DNA of 64,000 nucleotides, taken from the NCBI RefSeq assembly GCF_041296385.1, contig NW_027183521.1, positions 278,740-342,739 of the forward strand, given 5' to 3'. This DNA comes from Aphelocoma coerulescens. Lineage: Eukaryota; Chordata; Aves; Passeriformes; Corvidae. Below the pieces are notes generated by a model, which was not told where the DNA came from, did no database searches, and saw only the letters and a list, made by a program, of their open reading frames with translations. Within the stretch, counting starts at the first letter, position 1, and each line of letters opens with the position of its first letter. Below are positions 12,028 through 25,561 of this stretch, in pieces. The translations under genes were made by a program, and so were the position numbers.

Positions 12028-14296
12028 CCCAAACTGGCTTTCACTTCTAGAACCTTTTGCTATTGCGGGAGCAGCTGCTGGAGCTTTTCAACCGAGCTGC
12101 AAGAGTGAAAAGTGTGATGGCATGTCTATCTGAGAAGGAAGGTTCGGTGCCGCAGCCTGTTGTGCACAATTTATATGCTGATAAGAGAAGGGGGTGCTTT
12201 TGGAACGTTTCCCTTCCTGACACTTCTGTCTCTGTGAGCTTTAGCTGCTTGGACTCAGGGATACCGAAGGTATGTGAAAGTGACTGGGATGCGAGAATCA
12301 TGTTGCACAGGGAACAGGGAAGGTCAGCAAATGTTTCCTGTCCTGGCACATCTCTCAGTCTGAACTGCAGCTGCAGATGCTTCACTTCCGCCAAGGACTC
12401 TGCCACCTTGAGAGAAGGATGCGCTCTATGGAGTTGAGAAAGAAAGTGCGTCTCACTAGCTTCTTTCCTCTACTTCATAGACAGCAAAGGGGCTATGAAA
12501 GGCAGCACTGGCTTTTTGTTCTAGGACTTCTTCTTTACAAGCAGCTGCTGGATGTTTGGAAGGGGGTTTGGGATATGCAAAAATGAGAGGCTAAGATGGT
12601 AAGAGGGTAAGATGGAAGTCATCTGGCAAAAGCAGAGCTCACAAAAGGGCCAGCTGAGAAAGCTCTTGCTGCCTACAACTTCAACTGCACCCCTCAAAGC
12701 AGCAGCACACATGCTGCTCTCGGCACTTTCCTTCTCAGCTCTACGCACCATCCTAAGCCTTGCCTCTCCCACACTCAGGATCCAAAGACAACGGCACCAG
12801 GGACTGCTCACACACTAAAGGCACCAGGACAAAAGGCTCACCAGCTTGGCCTTTGCATTCCCGCTGACAGCTCCACAGCTTGAACCCAGAGAACTGCCTG
12901 CTGCCAACAGCCTTTCCAATCACTCTGAGCACCTCATGACAAGGAGTGTGGGGAATGAATCTCCAGCAGCCTCCTGCCCCAGGCTGTCCCCCGGGAGCAG
13001 CCCTGCTCCAGGCCGTGACTGCCACCTGCACAGCCAAAGGACCCAGAGCCGGTGTTACACACCACGGCTGTGCCTGGCACAGAGACACCAGTGGCCACAC
13101 AAGTGGCCATGGCACTGTCCACACACAGTCCCTGCTGCTGCTCCCCCAGCCGCTGGCACCAACTCCCAGCCACCCACTCCTAAAGCCACGGGGCCCACTG
13201 GGACACTGCGGGGGCTCGTGGAAGCCAGCGGCCATTGTGACACAGCGGGGCTGCACAGAGCCCACGGTGCTTTGTGACCCGTGGCTCCCAGGAGAGCCTT
13301 TGTGATGCTGGGGAACTACAAGGAAGCCTGGCTCCTCTGTGACACCACCACAGAAGCTCAGGGGAGCCCTGGAGACCGTGCTGATGCTATTGAACCTGAT
13401 GCAACCCTGCCTCCTCTGTGACACCACAGAAGCTCAGGGGAGCCCTGGAGACCGTGCTGATGCTATGGAACCTGATGCAACCCTGCCTCCTCTGTGACAC
13501 CACAGAACCTCTGGGAGCCCTGGAGACCGTGCTGATGCTATGGAACCTGATGCAACCCTGCCTCCACTGTGACACCACAGAAGCTCAGGGAGCCCTGGAG
13601 ACTGTGGTGATGCTATGGAACCTGATGCAACCCTGCCTCCACTGTGACACCACAGAACCTCTGGGAGCCCTGGAGACCGTGCTGATGCTATGGAACCTGA
13701 TGCAACCCTGCCTCCACTGTGACACCACAGAAGCTCGGGGAGCTCTGCAGACCGTGGGGATGCTGGCGAAGCTGACGGAACCCTGGGCACCACAGTGACG
13801 CTATGGAACCTGGTGGAACCGAGGGGCCACAGTGACGCTGTGGGGCCTTTTGGAAGCAACAGGACCCTGGTGGGAAGCCACGGGATGATTAATCCTGCAC
13901 GAACCTGCTCCAGGTGGGCTCCTCTCTCCCGGCTTCCACAGGTGCTGCTAGGATCCCACTCCGGCACTGGCTTGGCACGGGCTGACGGCTTCCTTTGGCA
14001 ATGGCTCTGCTCCAGGATGGCATGCTGCAGAGAATGCAGGTAGATTTTGTGCTCACTCCTGGCATGCAGCTGGACAATAAAGCCTGATCCAGCCCCCCCT
14101 CAGCATATGTCCGGCTCTGGCATTGGGGCGGGGCAACTTTGGGAGCAGCCCCAGCCCTGCTCCTGCTCCCGGCTGGGCACCCAGCTGCTGGGACACAGGT
14201 GTGTCCTGATGCCACCGTCTACTCCTTTGAGAAGGGGAGGACAGAGTGCATCAGGGAGTTTGGTGTGGCTTACATGCGGCAAGGAGAAGGTGCAGC
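12028..14296 (+). repeat. Satellite unit 6 (2269 bp, one-base insertion)
   Basis: The unit is one base longer than standard. The first minisatellite copy ends with a longer G run (around 13436-13440), shifting the frame of the periodic peptide. Block at 13363-13738. It shares GTTTCCCTT and ACATGCTG variants with unit 8 and a GTGACGCTG variant with units 8 and 9. Confidence 0.95.
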
Positions 14297-16489
14297 CCCA
14301 AACTGGCTTTCACTTCTAGAACCTTTTGCTATTGCGGGAGCAGCTGCTGGAGCTTTTCAACCGAGCTGCAAGAGTGAAAAGTGTGATGGCATGTCTATCT
14401 GAGAAGGAAGGTTCGGTGCCGCAGCCTGTTGTGCACAATTTATATGCTGATAAGAGAAGGGGGTGCTTTTGCAACGTTTTCCTTCCTGACACTTCTGTCT
14501 CTGTGAGCTTTAGCTGCTTGGACTCAGGGGTACCGAAGGTATGTGAAAGTGACTGGGATGCGAGAATCATGTTGCACAGGGAACAGGGAAGGTCAGCAAA
14601 TGTTTCCTGTCCTGGCACATCTCTCAGTCTGAACTGCAGCTGCAGATGCTTCACTTCCGCCAAGGACTCTGCCACCTTGAGAGAAGGATGCGCTCTATGG
14701 AGTTGAGAAAGAAAGTGCGTCTCACTAGCTTCTTTCCTCTACTTCATAGACAGCAAAGGGGCTATGAAAGGCAGCACTGGCTTTTTGTTCTAGGACTTCT
14801 TCTTTACAAGCAGCTGCTAGATGTTTGGAAGGGGGTTTGGGATATGCAAAAATGAGAGGCTAAGATGGTAAGAGGGTAAGATGGAAGTCATCTGGCAAAA
14901 GCAGAGCTCACAAAAGGGCCAGCTGAGAAAGCTCTTGCTGCCTACAACTTCAACTGCACCCCTCAAAGCAGCAGCACACACGCTGCTCTCGGCACTTTCC
15001 TTCTCAGCTCTACGCACCATCCTAAGCCTTGCCTCTCCCACACTCAGGATCCAAAGACAACGGCACCAGGGACTGCTCACACACTAAAGGCACCAGGACA
15101 AAAGGCTCACCAGCTTGGCCTTTGCATTCCCGCTGACAGCTCCACAGCTTGAACCCAGAGAACTGCCTGCTGCCAACAGCCTTTCCAATCACTCTGAGCA
15201 CCTCATGACAAGGAGTGTGGGGAATGAATCTCCAGCAGCCTCCTGCCCCAGGCTGTCCCCCGGGAGCAGCCCTGCTCCAGGCCGTGACTGCCACCTGCAC
15301 AGCCAAAGGACCCAGAGCCGGTGTTACACACCACGGCTGTGCCTGGCACAGAGACACCAGTGGCCACACAAGTGGCCATGGCACTGTCCACACACAGTCC
15401 CTGCTGCTGCTCCCCCAGCCGCTGGCACCAACTCCCAGCCACCCACTCCTAAAGCCACGGGGCCCACTGGGACACTGCGGGGGCTCGTGGAAGCCAGCGG
15501 CCATTGTGACACAGCGGGGCTGCACAGAGCCCACGGTGCTTTGTGACCCGTGGCTCCCAGGAGAGCCTTTGTGATGCTGGGGAACTACAAGGAAGCCTGG
15601 CTCCTCTGTGACACCACCACAGAAGCTCAGGGGAGCCCTGGAGACCGTGCTGATGCTATGGAACCTGATGCAACCCTGCCTCCTCTGTGACACCACAGAA
15701 CCTCTGGGAGCCCTGGAGACCGTGCTGATGCTATGGAACCTGATGCAACCCTGCCTCCACTGTGACACCACAGAAGCTCAGGGAGCCCTGGAGACTGTGG
15801 TGATGCTATGGAACCTGATGCAACCCTGCCTCCACTGTGACACCACAGAACCTCTGGGAGCCCTGGAGACCGTGCTGATGCTATGGAACCTGATGCAACC
15901 CTGCCTCCACTGTGACACCACAGAAGCTCGGGGAGCTCTGCAGACCGTGGGGATGCTGGCGAAGCTGACGGAACCCTGGGCACCACAGTGACGCTATGGA
16001 ACCTGGTGGAACCGAGGGGCCACAGTGACACTGTGGGGCCTTTTGGAAGCAACAGGACCCTGGTGGGAAGCCACGGGATGATTAATCCTGCACGAACCTG
16101 CTCCAGGTGGGCTCCTCTCTCCCGGCTTCCACAGGTGCTGCTAGGATCCCACTCCGGCACTGGCTTGGCACGGGCTGACGGCTTCCTTTGGCAATGGCTC
16201 TGCTCCAGGATGGCATGCTGCAGAGAATGCAGGTAGATTTTGTGCTCACTCCTGGCATGCAGCTGGACAATAAAGCCTGATCCAGCCCCCCCTCAGCATA
16301 TGTCCGGCTCTGGCATTGGGGCGGGGCAACTTTGGGAGCAGCCCCAGCCCTGCTCCTGCTCCCGGCTGGGCACCCAGCTGCTGGGACACAGGTGTGTCCT
16401 GATGCCACCGTCTACTCCTTTGAGAAGGGGAGGACAGAGTGCATCAGGGAGTTTGGTGTGGCTTACATGCGGCAAGGAGAAGGTGCAGC
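14297..16489 (+). repeat. Satellite unit 7 (4 copies, 2193 bp)
   Basis: The 75-bp block (15632-15931) has four copies. Private G at 14530 and A at 14819. It shares GGGCTGACGG with units 6, 8, 9 and 11, where the others have GGGCTCACGG. Confidence 0.95.
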
Positions 16490-18757
16490 CCCAAACTGGC
16501 TTTCACTTCTAGAACCTTTTGCTATTGCGGGAGCAGCTGCTGGAGCTTTTCAACCGAGCTGCAAGAGTGAAAAGTGTGATGGCATGTCTATCTGAGAAGG
16601 AAGGTTCGGTGCCGCAGCCTGTTGTGCACAATTTATATGCTGATAAGAGAAGGGGGTGCTTTTGGAACGTTTCCCTTCCTGACACTTCTGTCTCTGTGAG
16701 CTTTAGCTGCTTGGACTCAGGGATACCGAAGGTATGTGAAAGTGACTGGGATGCGAGAATCATGTTGCACAGGGAACAGGGAAGGTCAGCAAATGTTTCC
16801 TGTCCTGGCACATCTCTCAGTCTGAACTGCAGCTGCAGATGCTTCACTTCCGCCAAGGACTCTGCCACCTTGAGAGAAGGATGCGCTCTATGGAGTTGAG
16901 AAAGAAAGTGCGTCTCACTAGCTTCTTTCCTCTACTTCATAGACAGCAAAGGGGCTATGAAAGGCAGCACTGGCTTTTTGTTCTAGGACTTCTTCTTTAC
17001 AAGCAGCTGCTGGATGTTTGGAAGGGGGTTTGGGATATGCAAAAATGAGAGGCTAAGATGGTAAGAGGGTAAGATGGAAGTCATCTGGCAAAAGCAGAGC
17101 TCACAAAAGGGCCAGCTGAGAAAGCTCTTGCTGCCTACAACTTCAACTGCACCCCTCAAAGCAGCAGCACACATGCTGCTCTCGGCACTTTCCTTCTCAG
17201 CTCTACGCACCATCCTAAGCCTTGCCTCTCCCACACTCAGGATCCAAAGACAACGGCACCAGGGACTGCTCACACACTAAAGGCACCAGGACAAAAGGCT
17301 CACCAGCTTGGCCTTTGCATTCCCGCTGACAGCTCCACAGCTTGAACCCAGAGAACTGCCTGCTGCCAACAGCCTTTCCAATCACTCTGAGCACCTCATG
17401 ACAAGGAGTGTGGGGAATGAATCTCCAGCAGCCTCCTGCCCCAGGCTGTCCCCCGGGAGCAGCCCTGCTCCAGGCCGTGACTGCCACCTGCACAGCCAAA
17501 GGACCCAGAGCCGGTGTTACACACCACGGCTGTGCCTGGCACAGAGACACCAGTGGCCACACAAGTGGCCATGGCACTGTCCACACACAGTCCCTGCTGC
17601 TGCTCCCCCAGCCGCTGGCACCAACTCCCAGCCACCCACTCCTAAAGCCACGGGGCCCACTGGGACACTGCGGGGGCTCGTGGAAGCCAGCGGCCATTGT
17701 GACACAGCGGGGCTGCACAGAGCCCACGGTGCTTTGTGACCCGTGGCTCCCAGGAGAGCCTTTGTGATGCTGGGGAACTACAAGGAAGCCTGGCTCCTCT
17801 GTGACACCACCACAGAAGCTCAGGGGAGCCCTGGAGACCGTGCTGATGCTATTGAACCTGATGCAACCCTGCCTCCTCTGTGACACCACAGAAGCTCTTG
17901 GAGCCCTGGAGACCGTGCTGATGCTATGGAACCTGATGCAACCCTGCCTCCTCTGTGACACCACAGAACCTCTGGGAGCCCTGGAGACCGTGCTGATGCT
18001 ATGGAACCTGATGCAACCCTGCCTCCACTGTGACACCACAGAAGCTCAGGGAGCCCTGGAGACTGTGGTGATGCTATGGAACCTGATGCAACCCTGCCTC
18101 CACTGTGACACCACAGAACCTCTGGGAGCCCTGGAGACCGTGCTGATGCTATGGAACCTGATGCAACCCTGCCTCCACTGTGACACCACAGAAGCTCGGG
18201 GAGCTCTGCAGACCGTGGGGATGCTGGCGAAGCTGACGGAACCCTGGGCACCACAGTGACGCTATGGAACCTGGTGGAACCGAGGGGCCACAGTGACGCT
18301 GTGGGGCCTTTTGGAAGCAACAGGACCCTGGTGGGAAGCCACGGGATGATTAATCCTGCACGAACCTGCTCCAGGTGGGCTCCTCTCTCCCGGCTTCCAC
18401 AGGTGCTGCTAGGATCCCACTCCGGCACTGGCTTGGCACGGGCTGACGGCTTCCTTTGGCAATGGCTCTGCTCCAGGATGGCATGCTGCAGAGAATGCAG
18501 GTAGATTTTGTGCTCACTCCTGGCATGCAGCTGGACAATAAAGCCTGATCCAGCCCCCCCTCAGCATATGTCCGGCTCTGGCATTGGGGCGGGGCAACTT
18601 TGGGAGCAGCCCCAGCCCTGCTCCTGCTCCCGGCTGGGCACCCAGCTGCTGGGACACAGGTGTGTCCTGATGCCACCGTCTACTCCTTTGAGAAGGGGAG
18701 GACAGAGTGCATCAGGGAGTTTGGTGTGGCTTACATGCGGCAAGGAGAAGGTGCAGC
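16490..18757 (+). repeat. Satellite unit 8 (5 copies)
   Basis: Block at 17825-18199. It has the same rare GTTTCCCTT, ACATGCTG, GTGACGCTG and GGGCTGACGG combination as unit 6, two units away, suggesting duplication as a two-unit block. Confidence 0.95.
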
Positions 18758-21025
18758 CCCAAACTGGCTTTCACTTCTAGAACCTTTTGCTATTGCGGGA
18801 GCAGCTGCTGGAGCTTTTCAACCGAGCTGCAAGAGTGAAAAGTGTGATGGCATGTCTATCTGAGAAGGAAGGTTCGGTGCCGCAGCCTGTTGTGCACAAT
18901 TTATATGCTGATAAGAGAAGGGGGTGCTTTTGGAACGTTTTCCTTCCTGACACTTCTGTCTCTGTGAGCTTTAGCTGCTTGGACTCAGGGATACCGAAGG
19001 TATGTGAAAGTGACTGGGATGCGAGAATCATGTTGCACAGGGAACAGGGAAGGTCAGCAAATGTTTCCTGTCCTGGCACATCTCTCAGTCTGAACTGCAG
19101 CTGCAGATGCTTCACTTCCGCCAAGGACTCTGCCACCTTGAGAGAAGGATGCGCTCTATGGAGTTGAGAAAGAAAGTGCGTCTCACTAGCTTCTTTCCTC
19201 TACTTCATAGACAGCAAAGGGGCTATGAAAGGCAGCACTGGCTTTTTGTTCTAGGACTTCTTCTTTACAAGCAGCTGCTGGATGTTTGGAAGGGGGTTTG
19301 GGATATGCAAAAATGAGAGGCTAAGATGGTAAGAGGGTAAGATGGAAGTCATCTGGCAAAAGCAGAGCTCACAAAAGGGCCAGCTGAGAAAGCTCTTGCT
19401 GCCTACAACTTCAACTGCACCCCTCAAAGCAGCAGCACACACGCTGCTCTCGGCACTTTCCTTCTCAGCTCTACGCACCATCCTAAGCCTTGCCTCTCCC
19501 ACACTCAGGATCCAAAGACAACGGCACCAGGGACTGCTCACACACTAAAGGCACCAGGACAAAAGGCTCACCAGCTTGGCCTTTGCATTCCCGCTGACAG
19601 CTCCACAGCTTGAACCCAGAGAACTGCCTGCTGCCAACAGCCTTTCCAATCACTCTGAGCACCTCATGACAAGGAGTGTGGGGAATGAATCTCCAGCAGC
19701 CTCCTGCCCCAGGCTGTCCCCCGGGAGCAGCCCTGCTCCAGGCCGTGACTGCCACCTGCACAGCCAAAGGACCCAGAGCCGGTGTTACACACCACGGCTG
19801 TGCCTGGCACAGAGACACCAGTGGCCACACAAGTGGCCATGGCACTGTCCACACACAGTCCCTGCTGCTGCTCCCCCAGCCGCTGGCACCAACTCCCAGC
19901 CACCCACTCCTAAAGCCACGGGGCCCACTGGGACACTGCGGGGGCTCGTGGAAGCCAGCGGCCATTGTGACACAGCGGGGCTGCACAGAGCCCACGGTGC
20001 TTTGTGACCCGTGGCTCCCAGGAGAGCCTTTGTGATGCTGGGGAACTACAAGGAAGCCTGGCTCCTCTGTGACACCACCACAGAAGCTCAGGGGAGCCCT
20101 GGAGACCGTGCTGATGCTATTGAACCTGATGCAACCCTGCCTCCTCTGTGACACCACAGAAGCTCTTGGAGCCCTGGAGACCGTGCTGATGCTATGGAAC
20201 CTGATGCAACCCTGCCTCCTCTGTGACACCACAGAACCTCTGGGAGCCCTGGAGACCGTGCTGATGCTATGGAACCTGATGCAACCCTGCCTCCACTGTG
20301 ACACCACAGAAGCTCAGGGAGCCCTGGAGACTGTGGTGATGCTATGGAACCTGATGCAACCCTGCCTCCACTGTGACACCACAGAACCTCTGGGAGCCCT
20401 GGAGACCGTGCTGATGCTATGGAACCTGATGCAACCCTGCCTCCACTGTGACACCACAGAAGCTCGGGGAGCTCTGCAGACCGTGGGGATGCTGGCGAAG
20501 CTGACGGAACCCTGGGCACCACAGTGACGCTATGGAACCTGGTGGAACCGAGGGGCCACAGTGACGCTGTGGGGCCTTTTGGAAGCAACAGGACCCTGGT
20601 GGGAAGCCACGGGATGATTAATCCTGCACGAACCTGCTCCAGGTGGGCTCCTCTCTCCCGGCTTCCACAGGTGCTGCTAGGATCCCACTCCGGCACTGGC
20701 TTGGCACGGGCTGACGGCTTCCTTTGGCAATGGCTCTGCTCCAGGATGGCATGCTGCAGAGAATGCAGGTAGATTTTGTGCTCACTCCTGGCATGCAGCT
20801 GGACAATAAAGCCTGATCCAGCCCCCCCTCAGCATATGTCCGGCTCTGGCATTGGGGCGGGGCAACTTTGGGAGCAGCCCCAGCCCTGCTCCTGCTCCCG
20901 GCTGGGCACCCAGCTGCTGGGACACAGGTGTGTCCTGATGCCACCGTCTACTCCTTTGAGAAGGGGAGGACAGAGTGCATCAGGGAGTTTGGTGTGGCTT
21001 ACATGCGGCAAGGAGAAGGTGCAGC
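18758..21025 (+). repeat. Satellite unit 9 (5 copies)
   Basis: Block at 20093-20467. TTTTGG allele combined with the GTGACGCTG and GGGCTGACGG variants, so it looks like a mosaic of the unit 8 right half and another left half. Confidence 0.95.
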
Positions 21026-23293
21026 CCCAAACTGGCTTTCACTTCTAGAACCTTTTGCTATTGCGGGAGCAGCTGCTGGAGCTTTTCAACCGAGCTGCAA
21101 GAGTGAAAAGTGTGATGGCATGTCTATCTGAGAAGGAAGGTTCGGTGCCGCAGCCTGTTGTGCACAATTTATATGCTGATAAGAGAAGGGGGTGCTTTTG
21201 CAACGTTTTCCTTCCTGACACTTCTGTCTCTGTGAGCTTTAGCTGCTTGGACTCAGGGATACCGAAGGTATGTGAAAGTGACTGGGATGCGAGAATCATG
21301 TTGCACAGGGAACAGGGAAGGTCAGCAAATGTTTCCTGTCCTGGCACATCTCTCAGTCTGAACTGCAGCTGCAGATGCTTCACTTCCGCCAAGGACTCTG
21401 CCACCTTGAGAGAAGGATGCGCTCTATGGAGTTGAGAAAGAAAGTGCGTCTCACTAGCTTCTTTCCTCTACTTCATAGACAGCAAAGGGGCTATGAAAGG
21501 CAGCACTGGCTTTTTGTTCTAGGACTTCTTCTTTACAAGCAGCTGCTGGATGTTTGGAAGGGGGTTTGGGATATGCAAAAATGAGAGGCTAAGATGGTAA
21601 GAAGGTAAGATGGAAGTCATCTGGCAAAAGCAGAGCTCACAAAAGGGCCAGCTGAGAAAGCTCTTGCTGCCTACAACTTCAACTGCACCCCTCAAAGCAG
21701 CAGCACACACGCTGCTCTCGGCACTTTCCTTCTCAGCTCTACGCACCATCCTAAGCCTTGCCTCTCCCACACTCAGGATCCAAAGACAACGGCACCAGGG
21801 ACTGCTCACACACTAAAGGCACCAGGACAAAAGGCTCACCAGCTTGGCCTTTGCATTCCCGCTGACAGCTCCACAGCTTGAACCCAGAGAACTGCCTGCT
21901 GCCAACAGCCTTTCCAATCACTCTGAGCACCTCATGACAAGGAGTGTGGGGAATGAATCTCCAGCAGCCTCCTGCCCCAGGCTGTCCCCCGGGAGCAGCC
22001 CTGCTCCAGGCCGTGACTGCCACCTGCACAGCCAAAGGACCCAGAGCCGGTGTTACACACCACGGCTGTGCCTGGCACAGAGACACCAGTGGCCACACAA
22101 GTGGCCATGGCACTGTCCACACACAGTCCCTGCTGCTGCTCCCCCAGCCGCTGGCACCAACTCCCAGCCACCCACTCCTAAAGCCACGGGGCCCACTGGG
22201 ACACTGCGGGGGCTCGTGGAAGCCAGCGGCCATTGTGACACAGCGGGGCTGCACAGAGCCCACGGTGCTTTGTGACCCGTGGCTCCCAGGAGAGCCTTTG
22301 TGATGCTGGGGAACTACAAGGAAGCCTGGCTCCTCTGTGACACCACCACAGAAGCTCAGGGGAGCCCTGGAGACCGTGCTGATGCTATTGAACCTGATGC
22401 AACCCTGCCTCCTCTGTGACACCACAGAAGCTCTTGGAGCCCTGGAGACCGTGCTGATGCTATGGAACCTGATGCAACCCTGCCTCCTCTGTGACACCAC
22501 AGAACCTCTGGGAGCCCTGGAGACCGTGCTGATGCTATGGAACCTGATGCAACCCTGCCTCCACTGTGACACCACAGAAGCTCAGGGAGCCCTGGAGACT
22601 GTGGTGATGCTATGGAACCTGATGCAACCCTGCCTCCACTGTGACACCACAGAACCTCTGGGAGCCCTGGAGACCGTGCTGATGCTATGGAACCTGATGC
22701 AACCCTGCCTCCACTGTGACACCACAGAAGCTCGGGGAGCTCTGCAGACCGTGGGGATGCTGGCGAAGCTGACGGAACCCTGGGCACCACAGTGACGCTA
22801 TGGAACCTGGTGGAACCGAGGGGCCACAGTGACACTGTGGGGCCTTTTGGAAGCAACAGGACCCTGGTGGGAAGCCACGGGATGATTAATCCTGCACGAA
22901 CCTGCTCCAGGTGGGCTCCTCTCTCCCGGCTTCCACAGGTGCTGCTAGGATCCCACTCCGGCACTGGCTTGGCACGGGCTCACGGCTTCCTTTGGCAATG
23001 GCTCTGCTCCAGGATGGCATGCTGCAGAGAATGCAGGTAGATTTTGTGCTCACTCCTGGCATGCAGCTGGACAATAAAGCCTGATCCAGCCCCCCCTCAG
23101 CATATGTCCGGCTCTGGCATTGGGGCGGGGCAACTTTGGGAGCAGCCCCAGCCCTGCTCCTGCTCCCGGCTGGGCACCCAGCTGCTGGGACACAGGTGTG
23201 TCCTGATGCCACCGTCTACTCCTTTGAGAAGGGGAGGACAGAGTGCATCAGGGAGTTTGGTGTGGCTTACATGCGGCAAGGAGAAGGTGCAGC
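21026..23293 (+). repeat. Satellite unit 10 (5 copies)
   Basis: Block at 22361-22735. TTTTGC allele. Private A at 21603. Confidence 0.95.
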
Positions 23294-25561
23294 CCCAAAC
23301 TGGCTTTCACTTCTAGAACCTTTTGCTATTGCGGAAGCAGCTGCTGGAGCTTTTCAACCGAGCTGCAAGAGTGAAAAGTGTGATGGCATGTCTATCTGAG
23401 AAGGAAGGTTCGGTGCCGCAGCCTGTTGTGCACAATTTATATGCTGATAAGAGAAGGGGGTGCTTTTGCAACGTTTTCCTTCCTGACACTTCTGTCTCTG
23501 TGAGCTTTAGCTGCTTGGACTCAGGGATACCGAAGGTATGTGAAAGTGACTGGGATGCGAGAATCATGTTGCACAGGGAACAGGGAAGGTCAGCAAATGT
23601 TTCCTGTCCTGGCACATCTCTCAGTCTGAACTGCAGCTGCAGATGCTTCACTTCCGCCAAGGACTCTGCCACCTTGAGAGAAGGATGCGCTCTATGGAGT
23701 TGAGAAAGAAAGTGCGTCTCACTAGCTTCTTTCCTCTACTTCATAGACAGCAAAGGGGCTATGAAAGGCAGCACTGGCTTTTTGTTCTAGGACTTCTTCT
23801 TTACAAGCAGCTGCTGGATGTTTGGAAGGGGGTTTGGGATATGCAAAAATGAGAGGCTAAGATGGTAAGAGGGTAAGATGGAAGTCATCTGGCAAAAGCA
23901 GAGCTCACAAAAGGGCCAGCTGAGAAAGCTCTTGCTGCCTACAACTTCAACTGCACCCCTCAAAGCAGCAGCACACACGCTGCTCTCGGCACTTTCCTTC
24001 TCAGCTCTACGCACCATCCTAAGCCTTGCCTCTCCCACACTCAGGATCCAAAGACAACGGCACCAGGGACTGCTCACACACTAAAGGCACCAGGACAAAA
24101 GGCTCACCAGCTTGGCCTTTGCATTCCCGCTGACAGCTCCACAGCTTGAACCCAGAGAACTGCCTGCTGCCAACAGCCTTTCCAATCACTCTGAGCACCT
24201 CATGACAAGGAGTGTGGGGAATGAATCTCCAGCAGCCTCCTGCCCCAGGCTGTCCCCCGGGAGCAGCCCTGCTCCAGGCCGTGACTGCCACCTGCACAGC
24301 CAAAGGACCCAGAGCCGGTGTTACACACCACGGCTGTGCCTGGCACAGAGACACCAGTGGCCACACAAGTGGCCATGGCACTGTCCACACACAGTCCCTG
24401 CTGCTGCTCCCCCAGCCGCTGGCACCAACTCCCAGCCACCCACTCCTAAAGCCACGGGGCCCACTGGGACACTGCGGGGGCTCGTGGACGCCAGCGGCCA
24501 TTGTGACACAGCGGGGCTGCACAGAGCCCACGGTGCTTTGTGACCCGTGGCTCCCAGGAGAGCCTTTGTGATGCTGGGGAACTACAAGGAAGCCTGCCTC
24601 CTCTGTGACACCACCACAGAAGCTCAGGGGAGCCCTGGAGACTGTGCTGATGCTATTGAACCTGATGCAACCCTGCCTCCTCTGTGACACCACAGAAGCT
24701 CTTGGAGCCCTGGAGACCGTGGTGATGCTATGGAACCTGATGCAACCCTGCCTCCTCTGTGACACCACAGAACCTCTGGGAGCTCTGGAGACCGTGCTGA
24801 TGCTATGGAACCTGATGCAACCCTGCCTCCACTGTGACACCACAGAAGCTCAGGGAGCCCTGGAGACTGTGGTGATGCTATGGAACCTGATGCAACCCTG
24901 CCTCCACTGTGACACCACAGAACCTCTGGGAGCCCTGGAGACCGTGCTGATGCTATGGAACCTGATGCAACCCTGCCTCCACTGTGACACCACAGAAGCT
25001 CGGGGAGCTCTGCAGACCGTGGGGATGCTGGCGAAGCTGACGGAACCCTGGGCACCACAGTGACGCTATGGAACCTGGTGGAACCGAGGGGCCACAGTGA
25101 CACTGTGGGGCCTTTTGGAAGCAACAGGACCCTGGTGGGAAGCCACGGGATGATTAATCCTGCACGAACCTGCTCCAGGTGGGCTCCTCTCTCCCGGCTT
25201 CCACAGGTGCTGCTAGGATCCCACTCCGGCACTGGCTTGGCACGGGCTGACGGCTTCCTTTGGCAATGGCTCTGCTCCAGGATGGCATGCTGCAGAGAAT
25301 GCAGGTAGATTTTGTGCTCACTCCTGGCATGCAGCTGGACAATAAAGCCTGATCCAGCCCCCCCTCAGCATATGTCCGGCTCTGGCATTGGGGCGGGGCA
25401 ACTTTGGGAGCAGCCCCAGCCCTGCTCCTGCTCCCGGCTGGGCACCCAGCTGCTGGGACACAGGTGTGTCCTGATGCCACCGTCTACTCCTTTGAGAAGG
25501 GGAGGACAGAGTGCATCAGGGAGTTTGGTGTGGCTTACATGCGGCAAGGAGAAGGTGCAGC
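23294..25561 (+). repeat. Satellite unit 11 (5 copies)
   Basis: Block at 24629-25003. Private A at 23335 and C at 24489. It has GAAGCCTGCCTCC before the block, a variant otherwise seen in units 15, 16 and 21, and one of the two changes that define B-type units. Confidence 0.95.
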
